Source: Cinnamomum chago
Lineage: Eukaryota; Streptophyta; Magnoliopsida; Laurales; Lauraceae
Assembly (NCBI GenBank): GCA_038049695.1
Contig: CP142451.1
Coordinates: 7,934,001 to 7,998,000, forward strand
Reading direction: 5' to 3'
Length of the DNA: 64,000 nucleotides
Translations under genes and position numbers: made by a program
Notes under the pieces: generated by a model
Databases searched by the model: none
Told to the model about the DNA's origin: nothing
Seen by the model: only the letters and a program-made list of their open reading frames with translations
Shown: one piece after another, positions 11,301 to 23,001 of the stretch
Position numbering within the stretch: the first letter of the stretch is position 1
Layout of the letters: every line of letters starts with the position of its first letter

Positions 11301-14300
11301 CACTTCATAACTAAAATCTCTTGGATAGATATCCTTATCACATGATTACTGCGAACCTACTACCAATAACATCCTAAATCTAATCTAATCCTAGTTTAGG
11401 ATGAACTCATCCTTGTAATAACATATCCAAGCTTATGTACAATATTCTCATTTTTGAACACCTGTAATACCTGGGCCAGAATAGGCCCCAGATCTATCTG
11501 ACCCATAAGCTAGTGGGCTGGGTTAGGTTGTTTGGACCTATTTCTAACCCACTAGGACCCATGTGTGTAGTTAAGTTGTTAGAAACAACTTCCCTGATAG
11601 AGGGGAATAGATATCTCAATTGGGTAGGGTGGTTCCAACGAGTGATATCTGGGGTTATCCCCAGATGACTTCTTCTTCCCTCTCCTTATTAGTTCTCATA
11701 TTGATCCCCATGAGTTGCAATTGATTTCTAAAGAAGAAGGTAGCAGAGAAGGGAAAGAGGGAACTCTTCTGAAGAGCAACAGAGGCCAATCAAGCTTGTG
11801 GGAAGGAAGAAGAAGCGGGAACGTATAGTGGATGCAGCGATTGAGTTCTCACCTCGACCGTGCTACGATTTACTACACTAGGAGGTGAGTAATCTTTCCA
11901 GTACATAGAATTGTAGATTCTGGTTTATATGTAATCATGTGGTTTATGGATAAAATGAATTCAGTTAAAGGAGGAAATCAGGAACAGAACCTGAATTCTG
12001 CCAGATCTTGGAAATTACATTGGACAGACCAAGATCTGAACTTGTTCAATTTAATCAGTTAGAGATTATTGATGCCTGTGCAATATTGATTTGAGATGTA
12101 ATGATAGATGGGTGTTGATTGGATCAGCAGAGAGGAAACAAGTGAAAAACTCAAGCTAGAGGCTTGGTTTCCAACCCCATCGACAGATACAAGATCTGTC
12201 GATGGGAGTACTGTGATCAAGGGGCCCACCTAATCATGCATCACCACCAGGGATCTGGTAGGGGACCCATGGGCGTCCATTGCCTAGATGGACCCTTGTG
12301 GAGATGGGCCCCACTTTGGCCACAATTGATTCCAAGGGATGGAATGACGTCCAGCCTGGGCGTTGGACGTCTGTAGGGAGATCTAGTAGTGGGACCACGT
12401 GGCCCACTACAGCCTCAATCTGACCCAGGGATCTGGAAGGGGACCCCTGGGCGTCCATAGCCTAGATGGACCCATCCAGGATGGGTCCCATCCAACCACA
12501 CATCATATGCACAAAGTCTCTGCATCGTCACTATTGGGAAATTCTGGAATTTCCATGGTTGGATTGTGGGGCCCACTGGTCCACCTGATCAAGGATCAGG
12601 ACCAGTCACTTACTTGACCCCTGATGGGCGACCAAAGTGACCTGGACCCAGCTTGGGGGGGGGGCCCACCCATTATTTCTTTCTTGTGCAACAGAGACGT
12701 CATTTTTATAGTAACAGTGAATGTCGACATCCATAGTGGGACCCACTATCTGATCCAATCTGAGATTGGGACCTCACATATTGAAGGGGGCTCAGTGACG
12801 ATCTGAATGGTGGTGGTCTCATGTGTCCTGGTCTCCATCTGACTAGTTATCCAGGAACTTCAATATTGTTAGCTGCTATAAAAGGGAATTAGGAAATTTG
12901 GTTGTAACTGTTTGAATAGTGGGGCCCAAGAACGATGATTGATGGTAAATCCAATCCTTTAAGAGTAGAGCCTACCACTAGGTGACCTTAAACAGTAGGT
13001 CTAATCTTGATTTGGACCATTAGGATTCACTATTTCTTATCATCCAAAATACTGGGAGTGAGAACTACTGTATAATAGTGAGGAACAGTGTCTGTCAATC
13101 CAACATAGTAATAACAGAGTACATATCCAATACTACCAAAGACCAAATATTGTCAACTACTTTGAGATGAACCCCAAGGACTTCTTTCATGATTATTATA
13201 AGTACAGAAACATTATCTGTATCAGGTAGTGTTCCAAGAGTTATAACTAACTGTTATTCATACAAATTTTGTATAGGCTGGGTATTCTTATGTGGGACTG
13301 TTGGAGTTATATACCTCCAAGTTATATATTATTAAGTACATAGTTTGATAAATTTGAAACATGTTATTGGTTTATGAAGGAATACTCAAGTTAACAGGGT
13401 AAACTCTAAAACTAATAATAATTATGTTGTTAGTTTAGACCCTATTAACATCACAGAATTAGAATAAACATGGGATTAGTACACAAAGAGGGTACTAAAT
13501 GTTGATATTAAAGTGGGGCCTTATTCATCCCGATATTGTGGAACTAATCTTATGTTAATATAATATAATTGGTGTGTAAAAATCCCTTGATAATGTTATT
13601 GAACGCATAATGAAATTACGCGAATTAATGAATTCGCTTAGGAGAATATTTGCTACAAATTTATATGAAACAGTGATATCTTATTGGAATGACAGAAAGG
13701 AGCCTTGCTCCTGAGTTTATTGAATCGAACACTGAACCCTGAAGGGTTAGGAGGAATAAGGTTGGACTGGGACTGAACTACCATTTGCGCAATGGACTCC
13801 ATTGTTAGGAGTTTTGAATGTATTACATAAGAACTTTCTCCCGGAAGGGACTGAAGTATTGAAACTCTGTGGTTAGAGTTCTATTATAAGAACCCATAAC
13901 TTGGGAATTCAGAACCTATCAAAGTTACAGACTGACTATGCTCCCTTATGTATTAACCAATAAGAACCATTTATGAAATCTGTTATTTATCGAGTGAATG
14001 CTTCCGCACTTTTGTTAGTTTATTATTTTATAAATGAACTGTGTATGTGGTAATATTACTCACCAGACTTCTGATAAGTGATTTGCCCCACCACAGGTAT
14101 GCACCGTTTGGGGGAGCGTGGCAACGGAGATAATCAGCCATTGGACTTCAATATGCGTGGCTGATAAGAGAGCGTCTAAATGAAACCGAACTAGATATCA
14201 GTTTATTTCTTTAATAAATGTTGAAGTTCTAGGATTTTGATTGAAAGACTTATTTATGTTTCATGTCTAGTTAAATTGATTCCTCAAATAAATCTTTTCG

Positions 14301-17300
14301 TTGCTCAGTTCCTTGTTTTAATTTGATTTATGAATGATTTGGATTCTTTTTAGTAAGACCCGGGATCCTGATGAGCTCCGGGATTCGGGGTGTTACAAAG
14401 TGGTATCAGAGCATGGTCTTGAGCAATATAAAAATCTTAGCAACCCTTAGGATACGTGGTGAGGACGCTATAAGGGGGAAATTAGTAAGATAGAAGTTCA
14501 CTGTCTATGATGATATGCTAAATTGTGACTCCTTTTGTAGGAGAAAGAACATGAACAACCAAGAGAACTCTCAGAACGTCAATGACGGCCAAAATGAGAA
14601 TGTGAACATAAATAACAATGAGGGCATTAATCCAAACCTTATTGGGGGACAAGCTGAACTGCCAGAATATGCTCGACAGATGTTCGCATCATTCATGATG
14701 GCCTACAGTCAGGTGCAGGAACAAATTGCGACCTTGGCAGCACGTCAAGGAGGGAGTAATGATGCTCACACAGGCACAAGCAATGAAGGAAGTGGAACTA
14801 TTGCTGGAGGCAGAGACAGAGAAAGAGACACCTTATACAAACGGTTTAATGAGTTCCGACCCAAGAGTTTCGAGGAAACCTCCAATCCTTGGGACGCTAA
14901 TAAATGGGTGGAACACATGGAGGGGATATTTGAAGTGATGGGGTGCCCGGACAGACAGAAAGCAATCTTGGCCGCTTTCAAACTGGAAGGGGATGCAAAG
15001 GAGTGGTGGAAGGCCGCAAAGAAAACCTTCGAAGGTCCAGAGAATGAAATCACCTGGGCATTCTTTAAGAAGGAATTCATTTTGAAATTCATTCCGGAGC
15101 ATATCAGAGAAAGGAAGAAGAGAGAATTTCAGAATTTGGTACAAGGAGATATGACCGTAGCAAAGTACTCCAATAGATTTACAGAATTGTCTCACTTTGC
15201 AGAGGAGTTGATAGCCACTGATGAGATGAAGCGGAACAAATTCATCGAAGGGCTACGACCAGACATCAAGAAAGATGTGAAACTGGGTGAACCTGCTACC
15301 TTTGCAGCTGCTTTAAAGAGAGCCTTTATATCAGAAGAAACGACTGCCGAAATGAACGGGACGGTCCCGGCTAAGGCAACAGGGGCTAAGAGAGACCACC
15401 AAGGCAACCGTGCGCCATCAAAGAAGCAGAAACTGGATAGGAAGGTAAAATGCCAGCGGTGTGGGAAGAATCATAACACTGAAGAGTGCCATTGGTCTAC
15501 AGGTGCATGTTTTGCGTGCGGCCAGGTTGGTCACCTTATCAAGGATTGTCCAAAGAAACAGGATAAGGACAGACGACAGCAGTCAGAACAGCCACCACGG
15601 CAGAATCAACAGCAAGGGTACCACGGCAATCCCCGCTCGGCCAATCAGCAGAATCCACCAGCAAGAAATCAGTACAATGCCCAGAACCAGCAAAACCAGC
15701 CTAGGGGACCACCGAATCAGCCCCAAGGACAGAACTTTAACCGTGGTCGACCCAATCAGGGCGGACATCAAAGGAGGCAGCAACAACCTGAGGCTAGGAT
15801 TCTTGCCATTACTCAACAAGAAGCTCAAGCCGCCAATGATGTGGTGGAGGGTATGATTCTAATTTCTAATGTTGAAGCTTATACTTTATTTGATTCGGGC
15901 GCTACACATTCCTTTGTGTCATCTGTATTTGCTTCCAGAATGAATAGGCCACCCTCTACACTAGATCCACCAATTTCAGTAGCAACTCCCACTGGAGGAC
16001 ACTTGAACACTTGCACAATATTTTATAATTGTTCCCTGAACATTGGGGGAGTAAATATGCCGGTTGATTTGATCATGTTACCCATGAATGATTTTGATAT
16101 CATCTTGGGAATGGATTGGCTAGCAAAGTATAGGGCAATATTGGACTGTTTTAACAAACAGGTCCGCTTTAATTTGGAAGGGTTCGAAGATGTGTGTGTA
16201 CCAGGAAGGAGAAGGTCGATACACACGGCAGTCATCTCGGCAGTTAGGGCTTGTGAATTATTGAGGAGTGGATGTGATGGGTATCTTGCCTTTGTTACAG
16301 GAGAAAAGCAGAAACCGGGACTGGGAGAAATTCCCGTAATCTGTGAATTTCCTGATGTGTTTCAGGAAGATCTGCCCGGTTTGCCACCGATTCGGGAAGT
16401 GGACTTTGCCATAGAACTGGTACCGGGGACCGCGCCAATTTCCAGAGCTCCATATCGTATGGCGCCTACTGAGTTGAAAGAACTCAAAGAACAATTGCAA
16501 GAATTACTGGAAAAGGGGTTCATTAGACCCAGCGTCTCTCCATGGGGTGCACCAGTTTTGTTTGTTAAGAAGAAAGACGGGTCCTTACGAATGTGTATCG
16601 ACTATCGTCAGTTGAATCAGGTCACCATCAAGAATAAGTACCCACTTCCACGTATTGATGAACTATTTGATCAACTGCAGGGTGCGAAATATTTCTCGAA
16701 GATTGATCTCCGGTCGGGATATCATCAGTTAAGGGTAAAGGAAGGAGATATACCTAAGACAGCTTTTCGAACTAGGTATGGGCACTATGAGTTTCTGGTA
16801 ATGCCTTTTGGGCTAACTAATGCGCCAGCGGTGTTCATGGCGTTAATGAACCAGATCTTTAAACCATACTTAGACCAATTTGTGGTGGTATTCATAGATG
16901 ATATACTCATCTACTCTAAGTCAAAGGAAGATCATGGGGATCACTTGCGCACTTCTCTTAACCTGTTGAGAGAAAACCAGCTCTATGCTAAGCTGAGTAA
17001 GTGCGACTTCTGGCTAGATCAAGTGAGCTTTTTAGGCCATGTCATCTCAGGTGAAGGATTGTCCGTAGATTCCAGCAAGATCGAAGCTGTCACCAATTGG
17101 AAGAGACCAGCGACTGTATCTGAAATCCGTAGTTTCCTTGGGCTAGCAGGTTACTACAGAAGATTTGTGCAAGGTTTTTCTTCTATAGCAGGTCCTTTGA
17201 CCCGACTTACTCGGAAGGACGTGCCATTCATTTGGGATGAGAGATGTGAAGCAAGTTTCCAAAGGCTAAAAGATAAGTTAACTACAGCTCCAGTCTTAGC

Positions 17301-20300
17301 TCTACCCTCTGGCAACGGCGGTTTTGTGATATTCTGTGATGCCTCACTGAATGGTCTAGGATGCGTGCTCATGCAGCATGGCAGGGTAATTGCCTACGCA
17401 TCACGACAGTTGAAATCACATGAACAGAATTATGCCACTCATGATCTAGAACTGGCTGCTGTGGTTTTTGCACTCAAGATCTGGCGACACTATTTGTATG
17501 GAGAAAAATTTGAAGTCTATACAGATCACAAAAGCTTGAAATATGTGTTCACTCAAAAGGATTTGAATCTACGGCAGAGAAGGTGGATGGAATTTCTGAA
17601 GGATTATGACTTCTCTATCTTTTACCATCCAGGTAAAGCAAATGTTGTGGCCGATGCTTTAAGCAGGAAATCTGCGCAGATGACTTCGTTAACAGCAGAG
17701 AAGACATCCGCGGAGGAAGTCGGAAATCTGAATGTAAACCTCGAGGCGACCAGCCAAAAAGTATTATTGGGGAACTTCAGTGTTCAGCCTGAGTTGATCC
17801 AAAGGGTCAAAGATCGCCAGAGAGACGACCCAGCATTAGTGGAGATATTCGATAAGAAGGATAACAAGCCTGAGTTTTCCATCATCAATGGTACATTATA
17901 CTTCCGGAATAGGCTTTGTGTCCCAAACATTCAAACAATTAAGGATGAAATTATGAAGGAGGCACATTGCACACGTTACACCATCCATCCGGGGAGCACC
18001 AAAATGTACCAAAATCTGAAGATAAGGTTTTGGTGGGTTGGTATGAAGAATGACGTTGCTGAGTTTGTGGGTCGGTGTTTCACCTGTCAACAAGTAAAGG
18101 CTGATCACAGGAAGCCTGGAGGGTTACTCCAGCCATTACCGATACCCGAATGGAAATGGGAACATATTTCAATGGACTTTGTGTCAGGTTTTCCAAGGAC
18201 GGTTCGGAACAATGAAGTCATTTGGGTGATCGTCGACCGGTTGACAAAGTCGGCGCATTTCCTTCCCATTAAAAACAAGACTACTATGGAGTACTTGGCA
18301 CAGAGATATGTGAAGGAAATTGTGAGGTTGCACGGTGTACCTGTATCAATAGTTTCTGACCGAGATACGAGATTTGTGTCAAATTTTTGGAAGAAGCTTC
18401 AAGCAGCAATGGGTACTAAATTGCGATTCAGTACGGCATATCATCCGCAGACTGATGGGCAAACAGAAAGGACTAATCAGACCCTTGAAGATATGCTAAG
18501 GGCTTGTGCTCTGGACTTCAAAGATAGCTGGGATGAACAGTTGTCACTTATTGAGTTTGCTTATAATAACAGCTATCATTCTAGTATCAAAATGGCGCCG
18601 TTCGAAGCACTCTATGGGCGAAACTGTCGATCCCCAATTTGCTGGGAAGAGGTTGGCGATGGGAGAATACTTGGTCCCGACTGGGTTCAAGCTTCCACCG
18701 TCAATATCAAGAAAATCAGAGACAGAATGCGAGCAGCTCAGAGCAGACAGAAAAGTTATGCAGATAACCGGCGGAGAGAACTGGAATTTGCAGTGGGTGA
18801 TTATGTATTTCTTAAAGTTTCTCCGACTAAGGGCATCATGCGGTTTGGCAAGAAGGGAAAATTGAGTCCTCGGTATGTTGGACCATTTGAAATCATTGGC
18901 CGTGTCAGCGATGGCAACGCTTATGCTCTTGGTCTACCACCGCAATTAGCTGGAGTACACAATGTGTTTCATGTGTCCATGCTTAGGAAATATCAGCCTG
19001 ATCCTTCTCATGTGATAAACTATGACTCGATACAGTTGCAGTCAGATTTATCCTATGAAGAACGGCCGGTGAAGATCCTTGAAACTAAGAAGAGAACTCT
19101 GCGGAACAGGACAATAGAACTAGTCAAAGTTCTGTGGGAACATCATAACCAGCTTGAATCTACTTGGGAGGTAGCCGATGAGTTCAGGAAGAAGCACCCC
19201 CACCTTTTTCTACCAGGTATGTGCTCAATTTGGAGGACCAAATTTACTAAGGGGGGGAGTATGTAATACCTGGGCCAGAATAGGCCCCAGATCTATCTGA
19301 CCCATAAGCTAGTGGGCTGGGTTAGGTTGTTTGGACCTATTTCTAACCCACTAGGACCCATGTGTGTAGTTAAGTTGTTAGAAACAACTTCCCTGATAGA
19401 GGGGAATAGATATCTCAATTGGGTAGGGTGGTTCCAACGAGTGATATCTGGGGTTATCCCCAGATGACTTCTTCTTCCCTCTCCTTATTAGTTCTCATAT
19501 TGATCCCCATGAGTTGCAATTGATTTCTAAAGAAGAAGGTAGCAGAGAAGGGAAAGAGGGAACTCTTCTGAAGAGCAACAGAGGCCAATCAAGCTTGTGG
19601 GAAGGAAGAAGAAGCGGGAACGTATAGTGGATGCAGCGATTGAGTTCTCACCTCGACCGTGCTACGATTTACTACACTAGGAGGTGAGTAATCTTTCCAG
19701 TACATAGAATTGTAGATTCTGGTTTATATGTAATCATGTGGTTTATGGATAAAATGAATTCAGTTAAAGGAGGAAATCAGGAACAGAACCTGAATTCTGC
19801 CAGATCTTGGAAATTACATTGGACAGACCAAGATCTGAACTTGTTCAATTTAATCAGTTAGAGATTATTGATGCCTGTGCAATATTGATTTGAGATGTAA
19901 TGATAGATGGGTGTTGATTGGATCAGCAGAGAGGAAACAAGTGAAAAACTCAAGCTAGAGGCTTGGTTTCCAACCCCATCGACAGATACAAGATCTGTCG
20001 ATGGGAGTACTGTGATCAAGGGGCCCACCTAATCATGCATCACCACCAGGGATCTGGTAGGGGACCCATGGGCGTCCATTGCCTAGATGGACCCTTGTGG
20101 AGATGGGCCCCACTTTGGCCACAATTGATTCCAAGGGATGGAATGACGTCCAGCCTGGGCGTTGGACGTCTGTAGGGAGATCTAGTAGTGGGACCACGTG
20201 GCCCACTACAGCCTCAATCTGACCCAGGGATCTGGAAGGGGACCCCTGGGCGTCCATAGCCTAGATGGACCCATCCAGGATGGGTCCCATCCAACCACAC

Positions 20301-23001
20301 ATCATATGCACAAAGTCTCTGCATCGTCACTATTGGGAAATTCTGGAATTTCCATGGTTGGATTGTGGGGCCCACTGGTCCACCTGATCAAGGATCAGGA
20401 CCAGTCACTTACTTGACCCCTGATGGGCGACCAAAGTGACCTGGACCCAGCTTGGGGGGGGGGCCCACCCATTATTTCTTTCTTGTGCAACAGAGACGTC
20501 ATTTTTATAGTAACAGTGAATGTCGACATCCATAGTGGGACCCACTATCTGATCCAATCTGAGATTGGGACCTCACATATTGAAGGGGGCTCAGTGACGA
20601 TCTGAATGGTGGTGGTCTCATGTGTCCTGGTCTCCATCTGACTAGTTATCCAGGAACTTCAATATTGTTAGCTGCTATAAAAGGGAATTAGGAAATTTGG
20701 TTGTAACTGTTTGAATAGTGGGGCCCAAGAACGATGATTGATGGTAAATCCAATCCTTTAAGAGTAGAGCCTACCACTAGGTGACCTTAAACAGTAGGTC
20801 TAATCTTGATTTGGACCATTAGGATTCACTATTTCTTATCATCCAAAATACTGGGAGTGAGAACTACTGTATAATAGTGAGGAACAGTGTCTGTCAATCC
20901 AACATAGTAATAACAGAGTACATATCCAATACTACCAAAGACCAAATATTGTCAACTACTTTGAGATGAACCCCAAGGACTTCTTTCATGATTATTATAA
21001 GTACAGAAACATTATCTGTATCAGGTAGTGTTCCAAGAGTTATAACTAACTGTTATTCATACAAATTTTGTATAGGCTGGGTATTCTTATGTGGGACTGT
21101 TGGAGTTATATACCTCCAAGTTATATATTATTAAGTACATAGTTTGATAAATTTGAAACATGTTATTGGTTTATGAAGGAATACTCAAGTTAACAGGGTA
21201 AACTCTAAAACTAATAATAATTATGTTGTTAGTTTAGACCCTATTAACATCACAGAATTAGAATAAACATGGGATTAGTACACAAAGAGGGTACTAAATG
21301 TTGATATTAAAGTGGGGCCTTATTCATCCCGATATTGTGGAACTAATCTTATGTTAATATAATATAATTGGTGTGTAAAAATCCCTTGATAATGTTATTG
21401 AACGCATAATGAAATTACGCGAATTAATGAATTCGCTTAGGAGAATATTTGCTACAAATTTATATGAAACAGTGATATCTTATTGGAATGACAGAAAGGA
21501 GCCTTGCTCCTGAGTTTATTGAATCGAACACTGAACCCTGAAGGGTTAGGAGGAATAAGGTTGGACTGGGACTGAACTACCATTTGCGCAATGGACTCCA
21601 TTGTTAGGAGTTTTGAATGTATTACATAAGAACTTTCTCCCGGAAGGGACTGAAGTATTGAAACTCTGTGGTTAGAGTTCTATTATAAGAACCCATAACT
21701 TGGGAATTCAGAACCTATCAAAGTTACAGACTGACTATGCTCCCTTATGTATTAACCAATAAGAACCATTTATGAAATCTGTTATTTATCGAGTGAATGC
21801 TTCCGCACTTTTGTTAGTTTATTATTTTATAAATGAACTGTGTATGTGGTAATATTACTCACCAGACTTCTGATAAGTGATTTGCCCCACCACAGGTATG
21901 CACCGTTTGGGGGAGCGTGGCAACGGAGATAATCAGCCATTGGACTTCAATATGCGTGGCTGATAAGAGAGCGTCTAAATGAAACCGAACTAGATATCAG
22001 TTTATTTCTTTAATAAATGTTGAAGTTCTAGGATTTTGATTGAAAGACTTATTTATGTTTCATGTCTAGTTAAATTGATTCCTCAAATAAATCTTTTCGT
22101 TGCTCAGTTCCTTGTTTTAATTTGATTTATGAATGATTTGGATTCTTTTTAGTAAGACCCGGGATCCTGATGAGCTCCGGGATTCGGGGTGTTACAACAC
22201 CCTTTTAGGGGTTGCAAGTATGTGCAATATGTTGCCTAGTTTGAAGTAGCTGGGTATCATAGGTTATAAGGGTGTAGGTCTACAGTAGACCATCAAATTC
22301 TAAAGATTTAATTTCATATGCTTATGATTTTCCTGGAAAGGTGGCTTTGATTGAGAGGGATTGGACAATCTTAGCAAGAGAAATAGAGGTGTGGTACTTG
22401 GTCTTAAACATGTTATAGTGAAAAAAAAGTGGAAGGTCAATATTCAAATTAAGTGCTTCATACCCCTTCATACATGAATACGAATTTCAAGTGCACGAAG
22501 AAAAATCTGATGGTTTCTTGCAGATTTAGACCATGATCATTCACCCTTCACCTCTTTGATCAAAGCTCCTCTTCTAAGAAAATCTTTTCAAAGGTGTTTA
22601 TACTTTGTCCATTCTCCAAACGTTTATCATTACAAACTTCTGTTTTCCCTTGTTAATGGGTGTACTTTATGTTGGAATTCCAGTGTATTTTCGGTTTCAT
22701 TGTCTTCTTGTATCCCGGCACAGCAGAGTCTGTCCGAGGAGAGGTGCTTCCTTGGCACATATTGTTTGGGCTCTTGGTGTATGCATTGGCTGTGATCTCA
22801 ACTGAGCTGGGGTTCTTGGAGAAACTCACCTTTCTTGAGAAGTCAGGGCTCAACAAGTACGGGCCTGAGGCCTTTCTTGTCAACTTCATGGGGTTGATCG
22901 TGTTGCTGTTAGGAGGCGCCGTTGTGTTCTCTGTCATTGCACCTGCCCACACTCAAGACGATAACTTCAGCTATACAGCCATATCAGATGATTTAGCATA
23001 A
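8166..23001 (+). CDS. CYB561: Cytochrome b561, transmembrane ascorbate ferrireductase type; four exons, 236 aa
   Basis: Exons: 8166-8309, 10509-10557, 10658-10857, 22684-23001. The protein carries electrons from ascorbate across a membrane to monodehydroascorbate or Fe(III) through two b hemes. The core covers about residues 10-220 with six predicted membrane helices. Four heme-ligand histidines are in place with family spacing: H50 ([11 protein letters not shown]), H83 (KLFHLILH), H117 (YSLHSW) and H156 (LPWHILFG), pairing H50/H117 and H83/H156. Other hallmarks are [17 protein letters not shown] and a short polar tail [12 protein letters not shown]. Intron 1 is 2.2 kb. Intron 2 is only 100 bp and appears to use a GC donor. 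Intron 3 is 11.8 kb because a whole LTR retroelement sits in it; without that insertion it would be about 1.1 kb. Residue 132, first of exon 4, is Cys where I recall Trp in relatives. The length matches the family (about 220-240). An overlapping upstream ORF precedes the start. Confidence 0.93.
8375..8592. mobile_element. MITE with long terminal inverted repeats, in b561 intron 1
   Basis: The left half (CTTCGGATCACCTATC, later GAGTAGGCTAATAATAG, then CCACGTCATCCAAAAA) reappears in reverse complement in the right half (TTTTTGGATGACGTGG, then CTGTTATTGGTCTACTC, then GATAGGTGATCCAGA). The arms are about 90-95 bases around a short AT-rich centre. No clean target duplication was identified, so the superfamily is open. 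Confidence 0.7.
9100..9262. repeat. Cluster of direct and inverted ACTCAGATAAATTT motifs
   Basis: The 14-mer ACTCAGATAAATTT or a close variant occurs about five times, spaced roughly 20-50 bases, and its reverse complement AAATTTATCTGAGT occurs at least twice. Adjacent copies in opposite orientation can form short hairpins. It lies in b561 intron 1 and has no coding content. Confidence 0.6.
9380..9400. repeat. (GA)n microsatellite
   Basis: A short GA run inside a purine-rich stretch of b561 intron 1. Confidence 0.7.
10205..10272 (+). mobile_element. Possible RTE-type LINE 3' end fragment
   Basis: The words GACCCCAAATAAATGGGATAAGG followed by a short degenerate tail resemble the 3' ends of plant RTE LINEs, which often read CCCCAACT...TGGGACAAGG. 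The same type of end appears at about 51350-51445 and 59280-59345. It is short and decayed. Confidence 0.38.
10552..10563 (+). other. GC-type splice donor of b561 intron 2 with a competing GT donor
   Basis: Exon 2 must join the exon starting at 10658 so as to read GGEAIISYK. That places the donor at GAAG|GCAAGT (intron starting 10558), the strong consensus of GC-AG introns. A canonical GT donor six bases earlier, GGAG|GTGAAG (intron starting 10552), is also in frame but removes Gly-Glu from the GGEA motif. The next GT (GGCAA|GTAGAT) would shift the frame. Confidence 0.72.
11463..14397 (+). repeat. 5' LTR of the Ty3/gypsy element
   Basis: It starts TGTAATACCTGGG and ends GGGGTGTTACA. It matches 19262-22196 at a constant offset of 7,799, with no length change. 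An internal direct repeat is present: the block with GGGACCC(A/C)(T/C)GGGCGTCCAT followed by CCTAGATGGACCC occurs near 12258 and again near 12436. Confidence 0.95.
12877..12884 (+). promoter_or_regulatory. TATA-like box in the LTR
   Basis: TATAAAAG occurs here and at the matching position 20676-20683 of the 3' LTR. It is the best core-promoter candidate in the LTR by sequence; no start site is known. Confidence 0.45.
14401..14412 (+). other. Primer-binding site, initiator tRNA-Met type
   Basis: TGGTATCAGAGC stands three bases after the 5' LTR. It is the usual plant complement to the 3' end of initiator tRNA-Met and fixes the LTR boundary. Confidence 0.9.
14515..19266 (+). CDS. Gag-Pol polyprotein of the Ty3/gypsy element
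   Basis: A single frame of 1,583 codons. Rough residue positions: retrotransposon Gag domain 105-290; zinc knuckle about 331-345; Gln/Pro-rich linker to about 420; aspartic protease around 459 (motif DSGATHSF); reverse transcriptase about 660-840 with the FIDD box at 793; RNase H about 935-1055; integrase zinc-binding region about 1150-1195, then the catalytic core about 1210-1330; C-terminal chromodomain-like segment from about 1515. Gag and Pol are fused in one frame, as in many plant chromoviruses. The frame closes just inside the 3' LTR, its last codons spanning the polypurine tract and the first LTR bases. The element looks whole at this level. Open frames on the opposite strand across this region are shadows. 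Confidence 0.95.
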   Translation: MLNCDSFCRRKNMNNQENSQNVNDGQNENVNINNNEGINPNLIGGQAELPEYARQMFASFMMAYSQVQEQIATLAARQGGSNDAHTGTSNEGSGTIAGGRDRERDTLYKRFNEFRPKSFEETSNPWDANKWVEHMEGIFEVMGCPDRQKAILAAFKLEGDAKEWWKAAKKTFEGPENEITWAFFKKEFILKFIPEHIRERKKREFQNLVQGDMTVAKYSNRFTELSHFAEELIATDEMKRNKFIEGLRPDIKKDVKLGEPATFAAALKRAFISEETTAEMNGTVPAKATGAKRDHQGNRAPSKKQKLDRKVKCQRCGKNHNTEECHWSTGACFACGQVGHLIKDCPKKQDKDRRQQSEQPPRQNQQQGYHGNPRSANQQNPPARNQYNAQNQQNQPRGPPNQPQGQNFNRGRPNQGGHQRRQQQPEARILAITQQEAQAANDVVEGMILISNVEAYTLFDSGATHSFVSSVFASRMNRPPSTLDPPISVATPTGGHLNTCTIFYNCSLNIGGVNMPVDLIMLPMNDFDIILGMDWLAKYRAILDCFNKQVRFNLEGFEDVCVPGRRRSIHTAVISAVRACELLRSGCDGYLAFVTGEKQKPGLGEIPVICEFPDVFQEDLPGLPPIREVDFAIELVPGTAPISRAPYRMAPTELKELKEQLQELLEKGFIRPSVSPWGAPVLFVKKKDGSLRMCIDYRQLNQVTIKNKYPLPRIDELFDQLQGAKYFSKIDLRSGYHQLRVKEGDIPKTAFRTRYGHYEFLVMPFGLTNAPAVFMALMNQIFKPYLDQFVVVFIDDILIYSKSKEDHGDHLRTSLNLLRENQLYAKLSKCDFWLDQVSFLGHVISGEGLSVDSSKIEAVTNWKRPATVSEIRSFLGLAGYYRRFVQGFSSIAGPLTRLTRKDVPFIWDERCEASFQRLKDKLTTAPVLALPSGNGGFVIFCDASLNGLGCVLMQHGRVIAYASRQLKSHEQNYATHDLELAAVVFALKIWRHYLYGEKFEVYTDHKSLKYVFTQKDLNLRQRRWMEFLKDYDFSIFYHPGKANVVADALSRKSAQMTSLTAEKTSAEEVGNLNVNLEATSQKVLLGNFSVQPELIQRVKDRQRDDPALVEIFDKKDNKPEFSIINGTLYFRNRLCVPNIQTIKDEIMKEAHCTRYTIHPGSTKMYQNLKIRFWWVGMKNDVAEFVGRCFTCQQVKADHRKPGGLLQPLPIPEWKWEHISMDFVSGFPRTVRNNEVIWVIVDRLTKSAHFLPIKNKTTMEYLAQRYVKEIVRLHGVPVSIVSDRDTRFVSNFWKKLQAAMGTKLRFSTAYHPQTDGQTERTNQTLEDMLRACALDFKDSWDEQLSLIEFAYNNSYHSSIKMAPFEALYGRNCRSPICWEEVGDGRILGPDWVQASTVNIKKIRDRMRAAQSRQKSYADNRRRELEFAVGDYVFLKVSPTKGIMRFGKKGKLSPRYVGPFEIIGRVSDGNAYALGLPPQLAGVHNVFHVSMLRKYQPDPSHVINYDSIQLQSDLSYEERPVKILETKKRTLRNRTIELVKVLWEHHNQLESTWEVADEFRKKHPHLFLPGMCSIWRTKFTKGGSM
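19249..19259 (+). other. Polypurine tract
   Basis: AAGGGGGGGAG lies two bases before the 3' LTR TG, the expected place for plus-strand priming. Confidence 0.85.
19262..22196 (+). repeat. 3' LTR of the Ty3/gypsy element
   Basis: Same length and ends as the 5' LTR; directly followed by the ACACC target duplication. Confidence 0.95.

Larger units (their letters stand above)
11463..22196 (+). mobile_element. Ty3/gypsy chromovirus-type LTR retroelement (Tekay/Del-like), looks whole and young
   Basis: The parts in order are: 5' LTR 11463-14397, primer-binding site near 14401, one Gag-Pol frame 14515-19266, polypurine tract near 19249-19259, and 3' LTR 19262-22196. The 5-bp target duplication ACACC sits at 11458-11462 and 22197-22201. 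LTR ends are TGTAA and TTACA. The LTRs are the same length to the base (2,935) and every stretch I compared by eye was identical, so the insertion is very recent. The order protease, RT, RNase H, integrase, a chromodomain-like C-terminus and the unusually long LTRs point to the Tekay/Del chromovirus group. It lies in the same orientation as the host b561 gene, inside its third intron. Confidence 0.95.
10858..22683 (+). other. b561 intron 3, hosting an LTR retroelement
   Basis: It begins GTAACT after codon Gln131 and ends AATTCCAG before codon 132. Of its 11,826 bases, 10,734 are the retroelement and 5 are its duplicated target. The native parts are 10858-11462 and about 22202-22683; the retroelement takes the space between. 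I see no exon in the native parts. Confidence 0.85.

Noticed and set aside
12164-12806. Open frames of 60-74 codons repeated in both LTRs
   Set aside because: They repeat only because the LTRs are identical; no protein signal.
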